Shown: positions 29,387 to 41,821 of the stretch, in pieces | Position numbering within the stretch: position 1 is the first letter of the stretch | Layout: every line of letters begins with the position of its first letter | Assembly (NCBI GenBank): GCA_033964015.1 | Contig: CM066921.1 | Location: forward strand, 27,633,355 to 27,697,354 | Direction of reading: 5' to 3' | Source: Scolanthus callimorphus | Lineage: Eukaryota > Cnidaria > Anthozoa > Actiniaria > Edwardsiidae | Length of the DNA: 64,000 nucleotides | The notes under the pieces: generated by a model | The model's input: the letters and a program-made list of their open reading frames with translations, nothing else | Database searches by the model: none | What the model was told of the DNA's origin: nothing | Made by a program: the position numbers and the translations under genes

Positions 29387-30240
29387 AGAAAAAAGTGACA
29401 AGTTTGAACTTCTGCTTTCATCAAAGGCAAGTTTGTATGAGGGAACAAGGTCAATCTCTAGGGGACTAACCAATAATTATCAGGAGGGGGTATGAGGGCC
29501 CCAGGGGGGATACTTGGATATACAAATGAAGGGGGTCCAATGGATTGTAAACTGGATGCATAAAATTGCAGTTCGCATCTAGGGATCAGATGTGTCCACA
29601 TCTGTAAACTACATTTGAACATATCCATATGATAATTTGCAGTATACAAGTACATACATTTAATTTAATTTTTTTCATCTCGGAGCTGCAAATTTCATAC
29701 TCCCAAAAATACCTGAGCCATTTTATACCCAAAGAAATACCTGCTCCCAGAATTTGATACCCAACTTTTTTTAGCCTATTGTAAAAAGGATATTTAATAC
29801 AAAGCATACACATGATGCTTAGCTGCTGGAATGTATCAACAAATGTATCTTGATGATCAACTAGCCTGTCAGAAGTCCCCCTCCCCCCCGCAAAAAAAAT
29901 GCCTGGTAGAATTTTAAACCCAATTTCACTACAAATTTCGTACCCCAAAAATATGTATGAACTCCGTGTCATTTTTATATCCAAGTTTTCCATGGGATGA
30001 GGGCAGACAATGACAGGCATAAAATTGGCAGTGTTATATAGGGGCGTTATTACCTAATGCTACATGTCAATTAAAAGGACCCACTTCTGATCTCCCATAC
30101 CTATTCATCCTCCTCTCTATAATGTATCAACATGGGTGCGGTATACCTAAGTTTGTTCTGACCCCCTTTGAAGAGAATTTTCAGCCAGACATTTATATTG
30201 TATTATATATGGTAATATGATCGAGGTATAACATTAACAA
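29387..30240. other. No gene; decayed repeat 3' of the BTB gene
   Basis: Recurring GATACCCAA / AAATTTCATACTCCCAAAA words at 29,690-29,770 and 29,910-29,960 mark an old repeat. No AATAAA close to the BTB stop was recognised. The open frames here are short and unlike any protein family. Confidence 0.35.
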
Positions 30241-31035
30241 TATTGTAAGTATGACCCAACTCAACCAGTTCATATGAACAATAAAGTAATCAGCCATGTA
30301 ACTTCTAATAAATGCCTGGGCGTCGAAATTGACAATACACTTTCATGGGCGAGTCAGACAAATAATATTTGCAAAAAGGCAAGCTCAGGAATTGGCATTA
30401 TACGACGTCTAAAACCAATCCTAACAAAGAGCTCTCTGGAAACCCTATACAGGGGCCTTGTACAACCACATTTTCATTACTGCTCGCCTCTTTGGGACAC
30501 TTGCGGGAAGGGCCTTAGGGATAAACGGCAAAGTTTTCAATCTCGGGCTGCACGTGTTATCACTGGGGCTAATTATACGATTCGCTCAAAAGACATACTT
30601 GAGGGGTTGGGTTGGCAATCCTTAGAATCAACACGAAAAAATGCAAAATTGATCATAATATATAAAGCATTGCAGGGTCATACACCAACTCACCTGAAAA
30701 CAAAACTCATAAGAGTAAGGGATTGTGATAAATACTCATTACTCAATACTCAGTACGAAATACTGATACAAACCTAGCACTTCCAAAGCCAAGCACAAAT
30801 TTTCTGAAATCAAGCTTCTCCTATAATGGCGCCATGTTATGGAATTTCCTTTCAAAAGAAGCCAAAATGGCTAAATCGCGATCTGCTTTTAAGCGTCTAA
30901 TAAATAGAGATATGCTACTGGGCATATTCAGTCACACGCCCCACATGGAAATCAGCGTCTGTTTTTTTAACCTTTTAATAGAGAGTTGTTGTGGCCAGCG
31001 TGCCTAAATAGAGATGTATGTATGTATGGAGTCAA
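30240..31035 (+). mobile_element. 5'-truncated non-LTR retrotransposon (LINE) end with RT C-terminus
   Basis: The ORF from 30,274 encodes CLGVEIDNTLSWASQTNNIC, SLETLYRGLVQPHFHYCSPL and SFQSRAARVITGANY. This is the thumb/C-terminal region that follows reverse transcriptase in CR1/Jockey-like LINEs. It is interrupted at 30,777; the next frame continues with SYNGAMLWNFLSKEAKMAKS, the usual LINE ending. A short ATGT-type tail follows near 31,012-31,025. The catalytic YxDD region is missing, so the copy is dead. Confidence 0.75.
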
Positions 31036-33039
31036 TTAACCACGAAACTTTGCTGGTCTTTTCTTCAAAGACCGATAAGGCATGCTTGAGGAATCTATTG
31101 AATGCAAATTGCTTCATTGGGAAAGCAGAGAAGGTTGTTTGGAGAACATATAGTAGTGTGAGAGGTGACAATAAAATTGGCTATAACTCGCTTAAAAGTG
31201 TATTTCAGACCGAATAAATGAAAGTAGTGATTTACTGAAGTACTAAAGGACTAGATAAGGGTATTTTTCAAACTTTTTTTATTTTTCGATGGTACTCATA
31301 TTTTAGCGCTCATCGAACTCAGTCAAACTTCACAGCGACACTATAAAACTGCAAACTATCAACTCTAAAGTTCGCTCAATGATCCTGGGAAGCCTGTGAT
31401 CATACTCGCTCTCCAGTTCTGATTCACTGTCCTCTGGACTGTCTTTGTCTGATTTTTCCTGCTGGGCTTTTCTTGCCAGAAGGAGATCCACTTAGCCTTT
31501 TAGCTTCTCCTGTGTCATCGATGGCATCCACCTTAAAAAAGGTGCTTGATTGCCTTGGTGGCATCTAGGATTCAGCCGCAACTTTGTCAACTCTCGGGCC
31601 TTCGCCTTTTCAATGACGTTTCCTGAATTTATGAATTCCTTCCCTTGCATTTTGCTCACCAGCTTGAAGGCTGATCTCTTGCTGGAGTTTTTTTTTGGTC
31701 TTTTTTGCTGTTGTTTCCTTTCCTCATTCTTTCTTCGTTTTACTCTTTGTTTTTCTCACTGCCTACTACATCACAACTGCCAATCGAGAACATAGCACCT
31801 TCTATGTGTTGGTTACGACTGAATGTGTGGCGACCAGATCTCCCTGTGATGATAATTTTGACCCTGTGGCTTTGCATTTTTCTACATCTATCTTATACTT
31901 TCTGACATTTACATCAGCGCCGTCACTTGTCTCAAATAAAATTGATTTCTCCAGTTTATGTAGCTATATCTGCTAGGCAGAGGGGAAGGCGAAGTAGTCC
32001 AGTAAATGAATGAGAAAGGTTGGACAAAAATGGTAACAAAGGTTTCTCACCAGGAACATAATTAGTAGTGTTCCGTTAGTACACAAGAAAAAGTCCACCC
32101 GAATCCTCCAATGGCAACTTCCTTATTTTGAGTTTTGAAAATTCCTTATTGTAGCGCTATTGTTACCGCCATTGTTATTCATGAGTTTGCCGGCACTTGA
32201 GCCTTCCAAACCAGAAGATATTCTATAGCGTGTATATCAAAAATACTTCCATATTCTCTGCCCCAGGGGCCATGGTTTGAATCACAGACTTGATTTATAT
32301 AAATCGCTAGCCACGTCACAAATAAATATCTAGGTTTTTGGCATTTAGTTTCGATTTTTACGCTATTTCACGCTTTCAATATAGACTTCGTACGGGATTT
32401 GAAAATATGAGTTCCCTAAATATCAGAAAATGTCTTTTGAAGCAATTTTTATTGCCAAGGAGTTACTAAATAAAGTGAAATGATCATTCTTGGAAGTCAG
32501 AAACATTCAGAGATTAGCCGGGCCGGCGCTACACTCTATAAAATTCATCATTCTCAGAAACAGTGGAAAAATAGTTAAGTGCTGCGAACAACAAAGGTTA
32601 AAACAAGCTGCCAAAAAGACTCGGTTATTTTTACTTTTCGCATGATCTGATTTTTGCTGATTTTCTTCCTGTGATACTAGAGAGTGTCAGGGACAATATT
32701 AAGAAGAAAAACCTTTTGTTTCATTTTGAGCTCTTTTTCGGCCAGAGCCAGTATCCCTTCAAGATTTGGCGACTTTTTCTTATTTTTTGGAAGGGGGGGG
32801 GGGGGGGGGGAATGTTGGGAAAGCTTAAGGGGGGGGGGGGGGGGGGGGGGGCATGGCGTATTTGTTTTCCCCTGAAGGGGGGGGGGGGGGGGCAACAATT
32901 TTTAGGGTTTAATTAATCAAAAATTGATGGTGCATACTCATAGATGTAGATATAGAAGGGAAAAGAAGAGTGAGCGAATTGAAAACATTTCCAGCTGATC
33001 CGAGAATAAATATTAGCCAATCAGAATCGAGGGAGTTTG
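31036..33039. other. Mostly non-coding; G-tract cluster
   Basis: Apart from the coding-like piece at 31,495-31,757 no gene is visible. Three G-runs of about 14-20 at 32,797-32,811, 32,829-32,850 and 32,877-32,892 lie within 100 bp. The ORFs over them are Gly- or Pro-only artefacts. Confidence 0.4.
31495..31757 (-). pseudogene. Possible decayed lysine-rich coding segment
   Basis: The minus-strand frame is open for about 88 codons with no ATG at its head. It is very Lys/Arg/Gln-rich (QRVKRRKNEERKQQQ), then reads SAFKLVSKMQGKEFINSGNV and IEKAKARELTKLRLN before a TAA at 31,495. The same frame goes on with an acidic DKDSPEDSESELESE stretch. This may be an exon remnant; no family is recognised. 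Confidence 0.25.
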
Positions 33040-35847
33040 AAAAACTGGGTTATCACCCTTGGTAACCTGGCCTGCAAGATGGTGGGACTCAGAATTCGAA
33101 GGGGAGATCAGTTTTTCGCTTATTAAGTTTCTCTTTTTACGGTTTTCTGCCGTCTGAGCGACTTCATTTCGTATGATGTGGATCTCGACAAGGCCTGGAT
33201 GAGTCACAGGACTTTTGCGTGATGCCACGCTGCAAATTTCTGTTGTTGTCTTCAAAAAACAGCTTGTTGGAGAGGTCGAGATTGGCAGGGAGAACTTCCG
33301 AGTGCTTTTGTGTACAAAACAAGGTGAAATGATCTTCGATGATCCGGGGAGACTTTGAGATTGTTATTGGTATCATGATCAGCCTCAAGGAGTGGTGCTG
33401 CAGTGCTTGAACCGTTATTTCTCAGTGCGTCCAGCCGAACTTCTCAGCCAAGGCTACGCCTATACTTTAACCGACTACTACACTGTAAGTTTTTCCTTTA
33501 AAAAGGACATTTCGAAATGTCTGTCTCGAAGAGCGGAATATTTCTTCGAATATGTTATCTGTAGCAACCAGGGGTTAACTTTGGTTGGAGTCTGAATTCC
33601 CTGCGAGTAGAGGCTACTTTTTATCTTGCGCGTTTCTTTTTACTTTAAATTTTTATGATTTCTTGTGTGTTTCAACTGCGCAAACGAAGCTACTTCAAAC
33701 ACAAAACAAGATAGAAGTGGCCTCTGCTAAGCAGGGAAGGGTCTGATCATTGTGACAGCCCAAGCAGTGGAATGCGAGAGCATTTTTGTTGTAAAAAAAA
33801 TCATCCAAATGTTCTATGTGATATAAATTATGACCAATTTTCTAAGATGTTTTTTTTTCTGTTGCTATGATGACCGTGTGTTTTTTTTTTCTGTTGCTAT
33901 GATGACCGTGAACCAGCCCTTAGAAGTTGAAAAATACAGGGAACGTACTTAAGCAATAAAAGGAGGATTTCCGTGGTTTATAATGTTATAAATGCAGGAG
34001 GGATGGTTTTTATGAACCATATTTCTTTCTAAAAAATGACATTTGGGCATGGTCACTGCTGGAATTAACTGATGCATTTAATAGAATAAGGGTGAAGAAT
34101 GAATACTACAGGAGGGCAACAAGTTTTTGTCACATGCTACTCTCTTGACAGAAAGTTGATTATTATTATTATTTCCAATGTATGAAGATTTTTGGACAAG
34201 TAAGGGATGTATGGGCCCCAAAACCCCCAGTTAGCAAAATTGAAATCATTTACACCTCCAAATAGTACTTGGACACTTCTAATGGGCCACAGCCTCCCAG
34301 CTATGCCATCCTTACTGTGACTGCAAAAAGTCTTTTAATTTCAAGTTCTATGGTAGTGTCAGATTGATTAATATAAAATCCAAGAAGGCTATACTTACAG
34401 CCCCAAAGAACATGGCTAATTGCTGGCTGCTTGGCACAGCCTAAAAAATAATCATTCTTGGTAGCCTTAGCTACAGTTTTATGGAATGCAGTGTCTGAGG
34501 GGCCTATAGGCATTTTTTGGAAAAGGAAAAACGTTTGCAGTTCTTCCTGCTTTTTCTAAGGATTATCAAAATCTAAATAATAGCAAAATAGCTTTCAAAA
34601 TTGAACTAATTTTTGGGATTCAATTACCATAGACCAGGAAAATATGCAAACATTGCTCTGTTATTAATTACAAAGCCCAGATCATCTGAGCTTTATTATT
34701 GTTATTATTATTATTTGCCTGATTTGTCTTGTTTTCATGTTATCAGGTAGATGGAACAAATATCCTGAGACATCACTGCCATCTGTGCCCAGCTGGGTTC
34801 ATGAATATTTAAAAACTCCACAGTTATAACAACCATAACACCATTTGCTTATGGCATAGCAAAGCACAATAAAAACATTAATCAGGTTTCGGATATTTTA
34901 CTCAATATTCTTTTGCTCAGTAAATAGGTAAATGACAATGAAACCATTCCCGGCACTGCTAGTGAAGCCATAATCAGCATTTATTTCAGGCTTAATATTG
35001 ATTTCTATTTGTATCTGAAATAAAGTGCTTGTATGGTGACTGGTTTGTTTACTTTTGATTGATTAGTGTCTCATTTACATGTAAACACAGTGACAGTACA
35101 AACATTGTACAGGGGTCATTATTATTTTCTAATAATTGATTAGAAAGTGCTGCCTTCGTGTCTAATTTTGCTTTGTTCAGGTTTACAATCTTGATTAGCC
35201 CTCTTCGCTGTGTGTTTTCCTTTTCTGGCTTTTAGAAACAAGTTTAACAGCCATAAAATAAGTTTTAAAAAAGAGCGGTTTTTGTTTAAGCTGTAGGTAC
35301 AGAAGTGTGCCATTTTTGAGAGTTTGCTTGCTTGCTTTATATATAAAGACAAAGACCAACCAGAAGCAGGATTAACGCCAATGTTTCGGACATTCATTCC
35401 TTTCATTGTTCCAACGTCATCTTCGCATCAGACCTCCTAGGAATCTCGTACAGAAAACAGGGCTCTCGACAAGATATAGTAAGCTGTTTTTATCAATTCC
35501 TTCAATGAAGAAGCCATTACCTCCTTACCAAGCGCGTTAGCTCAGTTTAGAGTTGGCCGGCGGGTATCGGGTGCGGAACGAATGGGAGCCAGAAAATAAA
35601 CCAGCCAAAAATCAACAAATCACAAGTTAAAAGTTGGATTCTTCTTTCATTCATAAAACTCTGCTACTAAGTAAGCATTTTGAGTGAAAACTAGGACAAT
35701 CACTTTAGAAATGTGGACCTCCGAAGCCAGAGAAAAGGATGTGCTTTTTTCTCCCTTCGAAGTCCGCCATTATTTTCCTTGAGCATGAGAGCCTAATGGG
35801 TGATACCGCTGACAAGTATCGCGGGCAAGGTGATAACCCAGTTTTTC
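33040..35847. mobile_element. Candidate 2.8-kb element with AAAAACTGGGTTATCACC ends
   Basis: AAAAACTGGGTTATCACC at 33,040 is mirrored by GGTGATAACCCAGTTTTT ending near 35,846. Second-level similarity continues inward (TTCGAAGG/CCTTCGAA; TGGTGGGACTC versus GAGAGCCTAATGGG). The target duplication is not clear. The interior is AT-rich with no convincing ORF. A 30-bp tandem TTTTTTCTGTTGCTATGATGACCGTG occurs twice at 33,850-33,915, and a tRNA-like GCGCGTTAGCTCAGTTTAGAG lies at 35,530. Confidence 0.4.
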
Positions 35848-36908
35848 CGTGACGTCATGTGACGTCACGATCTCAGATCAGCTGGTTCTACTTTGATAAT
35901 AAACATTATAATATAATAGACAACAGGGGCGTAGCCAGGAATTTTGGATGGGGGGGGGGGGGGGCAAAGTCCGACATTCGTGTCCAATTGGGCTCGAGCA
36001 GAAAAAAGGCCGCACTAAATCATCTTATTATATGGCAACGATAGTACGCGCGCTCTGATTGGCTGTTTCGAGGTCAAGACAAAAACCCGGCATGACCTCT
36101 CAGAAATCCCGTAATGACCTCGCAGTTTACGACTCGCAAAAATTCGAATCTCCTTCAAATAAAAGTAAAAAAAAAAAAGATTTTCAGCGAAATTCGCAAC
36201 AAAGAATACTTGACACAGTATTTGTCTCTTGTAATACAAATCTTAAAATCGTGACAAGAGGAAAATAAAGGCCTGAATATCAGAAATGACCTGTTTACAA
36301 AAGGCAAAGCAGAGCCAAAAGTTTACTCTAAGCTATGAATTCGGGTCTATCCGGAGAAAATGAAAACTACAGGGAGCCTAATAGCAGCAAAAGGTAAAAG
36401 CTACATATAAAGTCAAAATTCATTAAGAATTCAAGAAACTTGGAAGCTAAAAATAATAACAGAAAGCGATTTCAAACTTTGTGCTTATCGATAACTGATG
36501 TCGTTGATATTTCTTTCTCCATCTCGTTGAGTAGAATTTATTTTTACTTGACATCCGCTTTTGCACAAAACCCATTCCTCAATATACAGTCGGCTAAATA
36601 ACATTGCAATTTTCTGTTATTATCAATGCTGTTGAATCCAGTTCTGGCTCCCTGTAGCTCCCTATTTAGTGTAGATGTGAAAATGCGTTTTCGAAGAACA
36701 CGTTTTGCAGCTTTCCAGCTTTTGCGAAACTAAATATGTTTTTCTTGAAAGCGTTACAAGCTCAAGTTTAAGTTCAAAATAGTTCAAGTAAAGCATGTTC
36801 TCGAAAATATCTGTAAAAGAATTGATTCCGAAGTATTTTGACATCCATACTAGTAAGAGATTGATCACTTTTGAGCAAATGTGACGTAATATTAAAAAGA
36901 CGACTATG

Positions 36909-37011
36909 AGGACTTGACGGGGTTTCAAAGTCCGCGCAATTAGTTCCAGTCCGAGGCGGAGCCGAGGACTGGAACTAATTGCGAGGACGTTGTAATCCCG
37001 TCAAGTCCGAA
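36909..37011. mobile_element. 103-bp foldback element
   Basis: The arms GAGGACTTGACGGG..GCGCAATTAGTTCCAGTCC and GGACTGGAACTAATTGCGAGG..CCCGTCAAGTCC pair around a short GAGGCGGAGCCGAG loop. The transcript or single strand would form a long hairpin. Confidence 0.6.
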
Positions 37012-37445
37012 TAGGAGGCTTTTGAATTACTTCACATATTCAATAATTATTCGTGAGGTATTTAGCCAACACAGAGAAATAAAGAATACACAATTAAAAT
37101 TCCTTTTCAAATCTTTTTCAAAATGTCTTTGTGTGATTTTCTTTACAAAATTGATGAAATGAAACTGCTGAGTTAAGCTGTGCCACTGTCAACAAAGTAT
37201 AAATTAAGTGGACCGACTGCAGAATAACCCCGCGCTCATTTGCATCTCTCTGAAGTTCTTGAGACAGCATAAAACAAAAGGACCTATTCATATTCAAATA
37301 AGCGAGGTATTTTGCAGTCTAGCCGGCCGACATAGCGTGTGGTTGATTTAGCGGCCATCCAAAGCTTGGAGACAGATATTGCAGAGATGTCGCCTGAGTT
37401 CCTAAACTTCAAGAAGTGACAGGAAAAGGAGGCAATCGATATCCT

Positions 37446-37823
37446 GGCAAGACTTTGAACCAGATTGTTGCAGGCCTTAAATGTTTCTTAGAGGAAGCCA
37501 ATAGAACTGACGTGAATTTCCTGGACAAAAGTAAACCTGCGTAAGTAAATAATTGTTTGCAAAACTTTGATCCGATTACTTTAAATAATGAAAGACTTTC
37601 TTTGAAATATAACTAAATTACATCTATTATTGATCGCAGTTACAGTGGACGTAGAAAGCTCCTTGACTTAGAAATGAAAGACGCCCAGAAAGCCGGCACT
37701 GTGAACAAGCAGCCAGAGAAAGAGAGGGTCACAGACGAAGAAGAGGAAAACATGCGGCAGGCCGGTGTTTTTGGTGCTAGTACAGTTAATACTATTGTGA
37801 CCATTAATAATTATTCTATGTAG
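37446..37823 (+). pseudogene. Spliced remnant of a Crypton/ZMYM-type recombinase-like domain
   Basis: Exon 1 (37,446-37,540) reads GKTLNQIVAGLKCFLEEANR, then TDVNFLDKSKP, and ends at a GTAAGT donor. Exon 2 starts after a CAG acceptor at 37,639 and joins in frame. It reads SGRRKLLDLEMKDAQKAG, then TDEEEENMRQAGVFGASTV, and stops at TAG 37,821-37,823. The pattern (single-helix LYQ/LNxIxxGLxxFLxE, NFLD, then E-E-E-x-x-x-R/W-x-x-G-V-F-G) is that of the Crypton-derived DUF3504-like domain of ZMYM/QRICH1-type proteins. The upstream part has stops (MSPEFLNFKK then TGA), so the copy is decayed. The intron is 99 bp. Confidence 0.5.
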
Positions 37824-37928
37824 ACTTTAACGTAGAATGTAGAAATGCAGAGCAGAGTATAAGGAAAGTATATTATGTGGTTTGAGTGGTTAAAACTTTG
37901 ATAATGTGCAGGTCTTTGAAATCCTGTT

Positions 37929-38073
37929 TAGTTTTGCTGGCTGTACTTTGAAATCATTAAAATTCATATTTCAAAGTACACGTACCTTTGAAACATCAAT
38001 AATTCATGTTTCAAAGGTACTTGTACTTTGAAATATGAATTTTAATGATTTCAAAGTACAGCTAGCAAAACTA
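37929..38073. repeat. 145-bp near-perfect palindrome (CTGTACTTTGAAATCATTAA)
   Basis: The left arm TAGTTTTGCTGGCTGTACTT is mirrored to AAGTACAGCTAGCAAAACTA, with almost continuous pairing through ACGTACCTTTGAAACATCAA to the centre at about 38,000. The flanking GACGGGGTTTCAAAG also occurs next to the 36,909 foldback. Confidence 0.8.
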
Positions 38074-38291
38074 GACGGGGTTTCAAAGAACTGCACGTGG
38101 TACAAATGAAGAGCTCTGGTTGGCTAAATACCTCATGAATAATTAATGAATATGTGAAATGGTTTTCAAACACGGGTTTCTTGTTGAGCGAGTCGACGCG
38201 GGCGCGTGTTTTTTGAGTTACTTCGGCGGGAAAATGTACGAGGCGACTTCCGGTTCGTAAAAAGTTTGAGAAAAGTGCCATATAATAAACA

Positions 38292-38437
38292 ACTTACTAA
38301 CCTCTGCCGTTCGGTCATTACGGGAAATATCAAACCTCAGCTTTGGTGCATCAACCTCGCCGAAGACGGCTCGGTTGATACACCAAAGCTTCGGTTTGAT
38401 ATTTCCCGTAATGACCGAACGGCAGAGGTTAGTAAGT
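38292..38437. repeat. 146-bp near-perfect palindrome (ACTTACTAACCTCTGCCG)
   Basis: ACTTACTAACCTCTGCCGTT at 38,292 pairs with AACGGCAGAGGTTAGTAAGT ending at 38,437. Pairing continues through CATTACGGGAAATATCAAAC and GGTGCATCAACC to a CGCCGAAGACGG centre. It is a foldback element with no room for a gene. Confidence 0.85.
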
Positions 38438-38854
38438 AGTAAATATCATATGGTTTCAAAATCGGCATAATTATGAGCTCTTGCTAGAAATTGTTAGCTT
38501 CTGTCATACAAAAAAGAGAGAATAAAAATATGCAAGTAAAAAAAATCTGGGAAAGGGAGGGGGGGCCAGACCCCCTGTGGCCGCCCCCTGGCTACGTACC
38601 TCCCTGAACAATGATAAATAAACAGGGCATCGCACCTAGATAATCTTTTCGAAACGGGCGTGACGAAGGGTGTAACGAAGAGTGTAAAGGAATGAAGCAA
38701 TATCAACACGAAACTCTAATACCTCCGGGCTAAACTTCTGAACGGAATAATATGCCTTCAACATCTTCAAGAAAAAATCAACCAAACATTTAAAGTCAAA
38801 GAGATAAATTTATTATGTATATAAAAAAAACTTCACGATGACTAGACCACTCAG

Positions 38855-38885
<31 letters not shown>

Positions 38886-38895
38886 TAGATTATTT

Positions 38896-39061
38896 AAGCA
38901 AGTACTTTCCGCGTGCTCTCTGCTTTCTTACAAACACGAGGGATCAAAACTTGAAAGACACGTGCCGAAGGCGAGTGTCTTTCAAGTTTTATCAGTTCGA
39001 CCAACATTCCCCGAGTGTTTGTAAGAAACCAGAGAGCACGCAGAAAGTATTTTTATTGCTT
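38896..39061. mobile_element. 166-bp foldback element (TTTCTTACAAACACGAG)
   Basis: Arms AAGTACTTTCCGCGTGCTCTC and GAGAGCACGCAGAAAGTATT pair, as do ACAAACACGAG/CCGAGTGTTTGT and AACTTGAAAGACAC/GTGTCTTTCAAGTT. A G-run of about 30 precedes it at 38,858-38,886. Confidence 0.7.
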
Positions 39062-40190
39062 TTAGAAAATAACATACACACGGGCGACAGCGTTGCGTGA
39101 CAATCGTGTTTCTCAGGTCTCTTACAAACACGCTTTTTAACCAATCAGAATGCGCACATTCACAATACAACATAGGTGTTATTTTCTAATAGCCAATCAC
39201 GAGCCTTGCCGCGAATTTGCACGGTCAGAGATGCAAGATTCTTGTTCGAGAAATGTTCTTAGATTTTTCGTGACACACGGCAAAGCACGGACATTTCTAG
39301 AACGTGAATCTTTTAAAGGATATTCAGGACTGCAGCAAATGAATTGAAAGGAAGCAAGGAAACGTTTTAAATGTAATGAATGCAATAAAAGTGTATTTTG
39401 GTGTGCAATGTATTATCCACTAAGCCGGCTAATCTATCCATGGACCCATGCAGGATGTCTGTTTGTATAGTGCCGCCATCTTGATTCCATGACTCGACTA
39501 CAGGGACTTATGATTGCTTGATTTCAGTTGCTTTCTGAATGAAAGCAGTAAATTCATGACAGAAAAAAGTTACATCATTACCGTCAAAAGGGAGCAGAAA
39601 AACAATTAGTCCGTTTAAGGAAAACGCTTAACCGAGCCGATTTAAGTTTTCCTTTCCCTTGTGTACCTTGGTTCGGTTTATTTGTTGTTGTATAGGGCAG
39701 AGGCGGCAGGCCTGTGTGTGGTTTAATTTGCGTCTAATAATGCAAGTTCGGCACTCTATAAATCAGTTTCTAAAAGTAAATTTTTTGGTAATCAGTTTAC
39801 CAAGAACTTGGTCATTTTAGTAATTTTAAAACAGTTATGGACAATTTAGTTCATCCACTACAAGGGCCTCTCTTGACGACACCTAATTCGGGGTAGCGCG
39901 TGCACTTTTCACACTTTCAGCACACAAGGAGTGACTCTCGAGCGCATCAGCGTACTCTGAGATTTCTCTTCGGGCGTTTATTGATGCTGCAAAATGAGGA
40001 ACACTTATGATTTTAAAATAACATGTCATATTTGCGAGATTTCTCATTGCAAAATGACGTAGTGTGATTCCTGAATTATACGGCACGTTGCGTATCCTAC
40101 ACGTTGCATCTCGTGAATCGTCACGAAACGGCACGTTTTGAGTCGCAGCTTGCGTGCTAGATTTCATGACACGGGTTTTCCGTGGCACGC
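39062..40190. other. No gene seen
   Basis: AT-rich unique-looking sequence with short spurious frames. The last 120 bp (40,080-40,190) carry CACGTTGC/TCGTGAATCGTCACGAA/TCATGACACGG words related to the 44,230 and 48,291 repeats, and are the insertion target of the hAT-like element. Confidence 0.4.
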
Positions 40191-40979
40191 AACGTGGATA
40201 GGCCTTTCTAGATTGTGCTCCCAAAAAGCAAAAAAAGTGCTCCCAAAAATGGCCAAAAGATGCTGAAAAAGTGCTCCAAAATCAAAATAGTGCTCAAAAG
40301 TTGCTCCAAAAATCAAAAAAGTGCTACCGAATATTTTTAATTATTTGAAAGAAAAGATGCTTTCCAGTAGATTTGCAACTAACAGGCAAGTTTCCATTGA
40401 ATACAAGTCAATAATTGCACAAATAACCGAATCATTCTTTGGAAATTATATTTCCCATCATTGACTATAATCTTTCGCTTTCGGGAATTTGGCGCTTTTG
40501 CCGGTTCTGATAATGAAGCGCCTCTACTTATGGCAGTTTCTATGGGATTATATTCGATTTCTTCGCCACTCGACGAAGCGTCCACGTCATTTTGATCTGG
40601 ACAGACAGATATAAAGCGTTAGATTAGTTACTAGCGGTTTCATATGAAAGTAAAATGCTGCGAGCGCGATTTTATTTTTAAAAACTGTAAGCGGCTGCTT
40701 TTGTTGGCGTAGAAATGCTATATTCTCGTTGATTTACTGTTGCCTATTGTTGCCGTGTTTCTGCATTTTGGGCCTTTCAAGTAGAATCTGAAACCATTGC
40801 CACAAAGGTGGGAGACGTTTGCTTTAAACCGAGGAATTTGGGAATTACAAATAAACATTTGTATACCGACTGTAGAGCTGTTCGCAAAAATTACATTTCA
40901 CTGCAGGTCTTCAGCTATTCGAACAGGAGACAATCAGATAATCTGATGCACTACGCGACTGCAACTGCACATAAACAAT

Positions 40980-41821
40980 GGGTCGGTATAAAACGCAGAC
41001 TGCAGACTGCGGGCTGCAGACTGCAGACTAGGGATAAAACGCAGACTCGGTATAAAATGCAGACTGCAGACTGCAGACTTGGTATAAAACGCAGACTTGG
41101 CTTAAAATGCAGGATATGATGCGAAGAAATCGAAAATCCAAGTCTTACCTTTGCGATAAGTCACCGTGGTTGTGCGCCATTTTGTTTTGTTTTTGACACA
41201 AAACTGCTGACCAAAACCATGACGGCCACACCACAGGAGCCCCAAACTGCGCCCCTCCTCTCTTTATCAAGCCACAACACTGACAACACCACATGGTCCG
41301 ATCTAACCATGGCACAGGAATCGGACCAGTAGACAGAAGTTCATTTGCATAAAGGCGCAGTATCGACATACTATCAAATACTCGATATTTTTCAGTTATC
41401 TCACTAGATATATAGTAGAGGAATATATCATAAGATTGAATTTTATCCCATACTTTCTCTCAATATTTAGAAACAGATTGTTTTTGGCCATTTTAGTCTA
41501 TTATCCGACAATAGCTCGTTTTTACGCTACATATACCCCCGATTCGACCGGAGTTTGGGGCTCCTGTGGTGTGGCCGTCATGGTTTTGGTCAGCTGTTTT
41601 GTGTCAAAATAAACAAAATGGCGAACTTCCTCGGTGACTTGTGGATCGCAAGGCAAGACTTGGATTTTCGATTTCTTGGCATCATATCCTGCATTTTAAG
41701 CCAAGTCTGCGTTTTATACCAAGTCTGCAGTCTGCAGTCTGCATTTTATACCTAGTCTGCGTTTTACCCCTAGTCTGCAGTCTGCAGCCCGCAGTCTGCA
41801 GTCTGCGTTTTATACTGACCG
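40980..41821. mobile_element. 842-bp long-inverted-repeat element, MULE-like, with 10-bp duplication
   Basis: The left end GGGTCGGTATAAAACGCAGA is mirrored by CTGCGTTTTATACTGACCG at the right. The arms extend over 200 bp and include tandem CAGACTGCAGACTGCGGGCTG units and GTATAAAACGCAGACT units. CATAAACAAT is duplicated at 40,970-40,979 and 41,822-41,831. A 9-10 bp duplication with long inverted arms fits Mutator-like foldbacks. No transposase. Confidence 0.75.

Larger units (their letters stand above)
35928..38602. mobile_element. Candidate 2.7-kb element with GGGGCGTAGCCAGG ends
   Basis: GGGGCGTAGCCAGGAATTTT and a G-run at 35,930 are mirrored by a C-rich stretch and CCCCCTGGCTACGTACC near 38,595. 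The interior holds two near-perfect palindromes, one foldback and a spliced recombinase-like remnant, so it is a composite of nested insertions. The target duplication could not be fixed by eye. Confidence 0.45.

Noticed and set aside
39883..40224. 113-codon minus-strand frame
   Set aside because: It runs into the hAT-like end and over CACG-rich repeats; no family resemblance.
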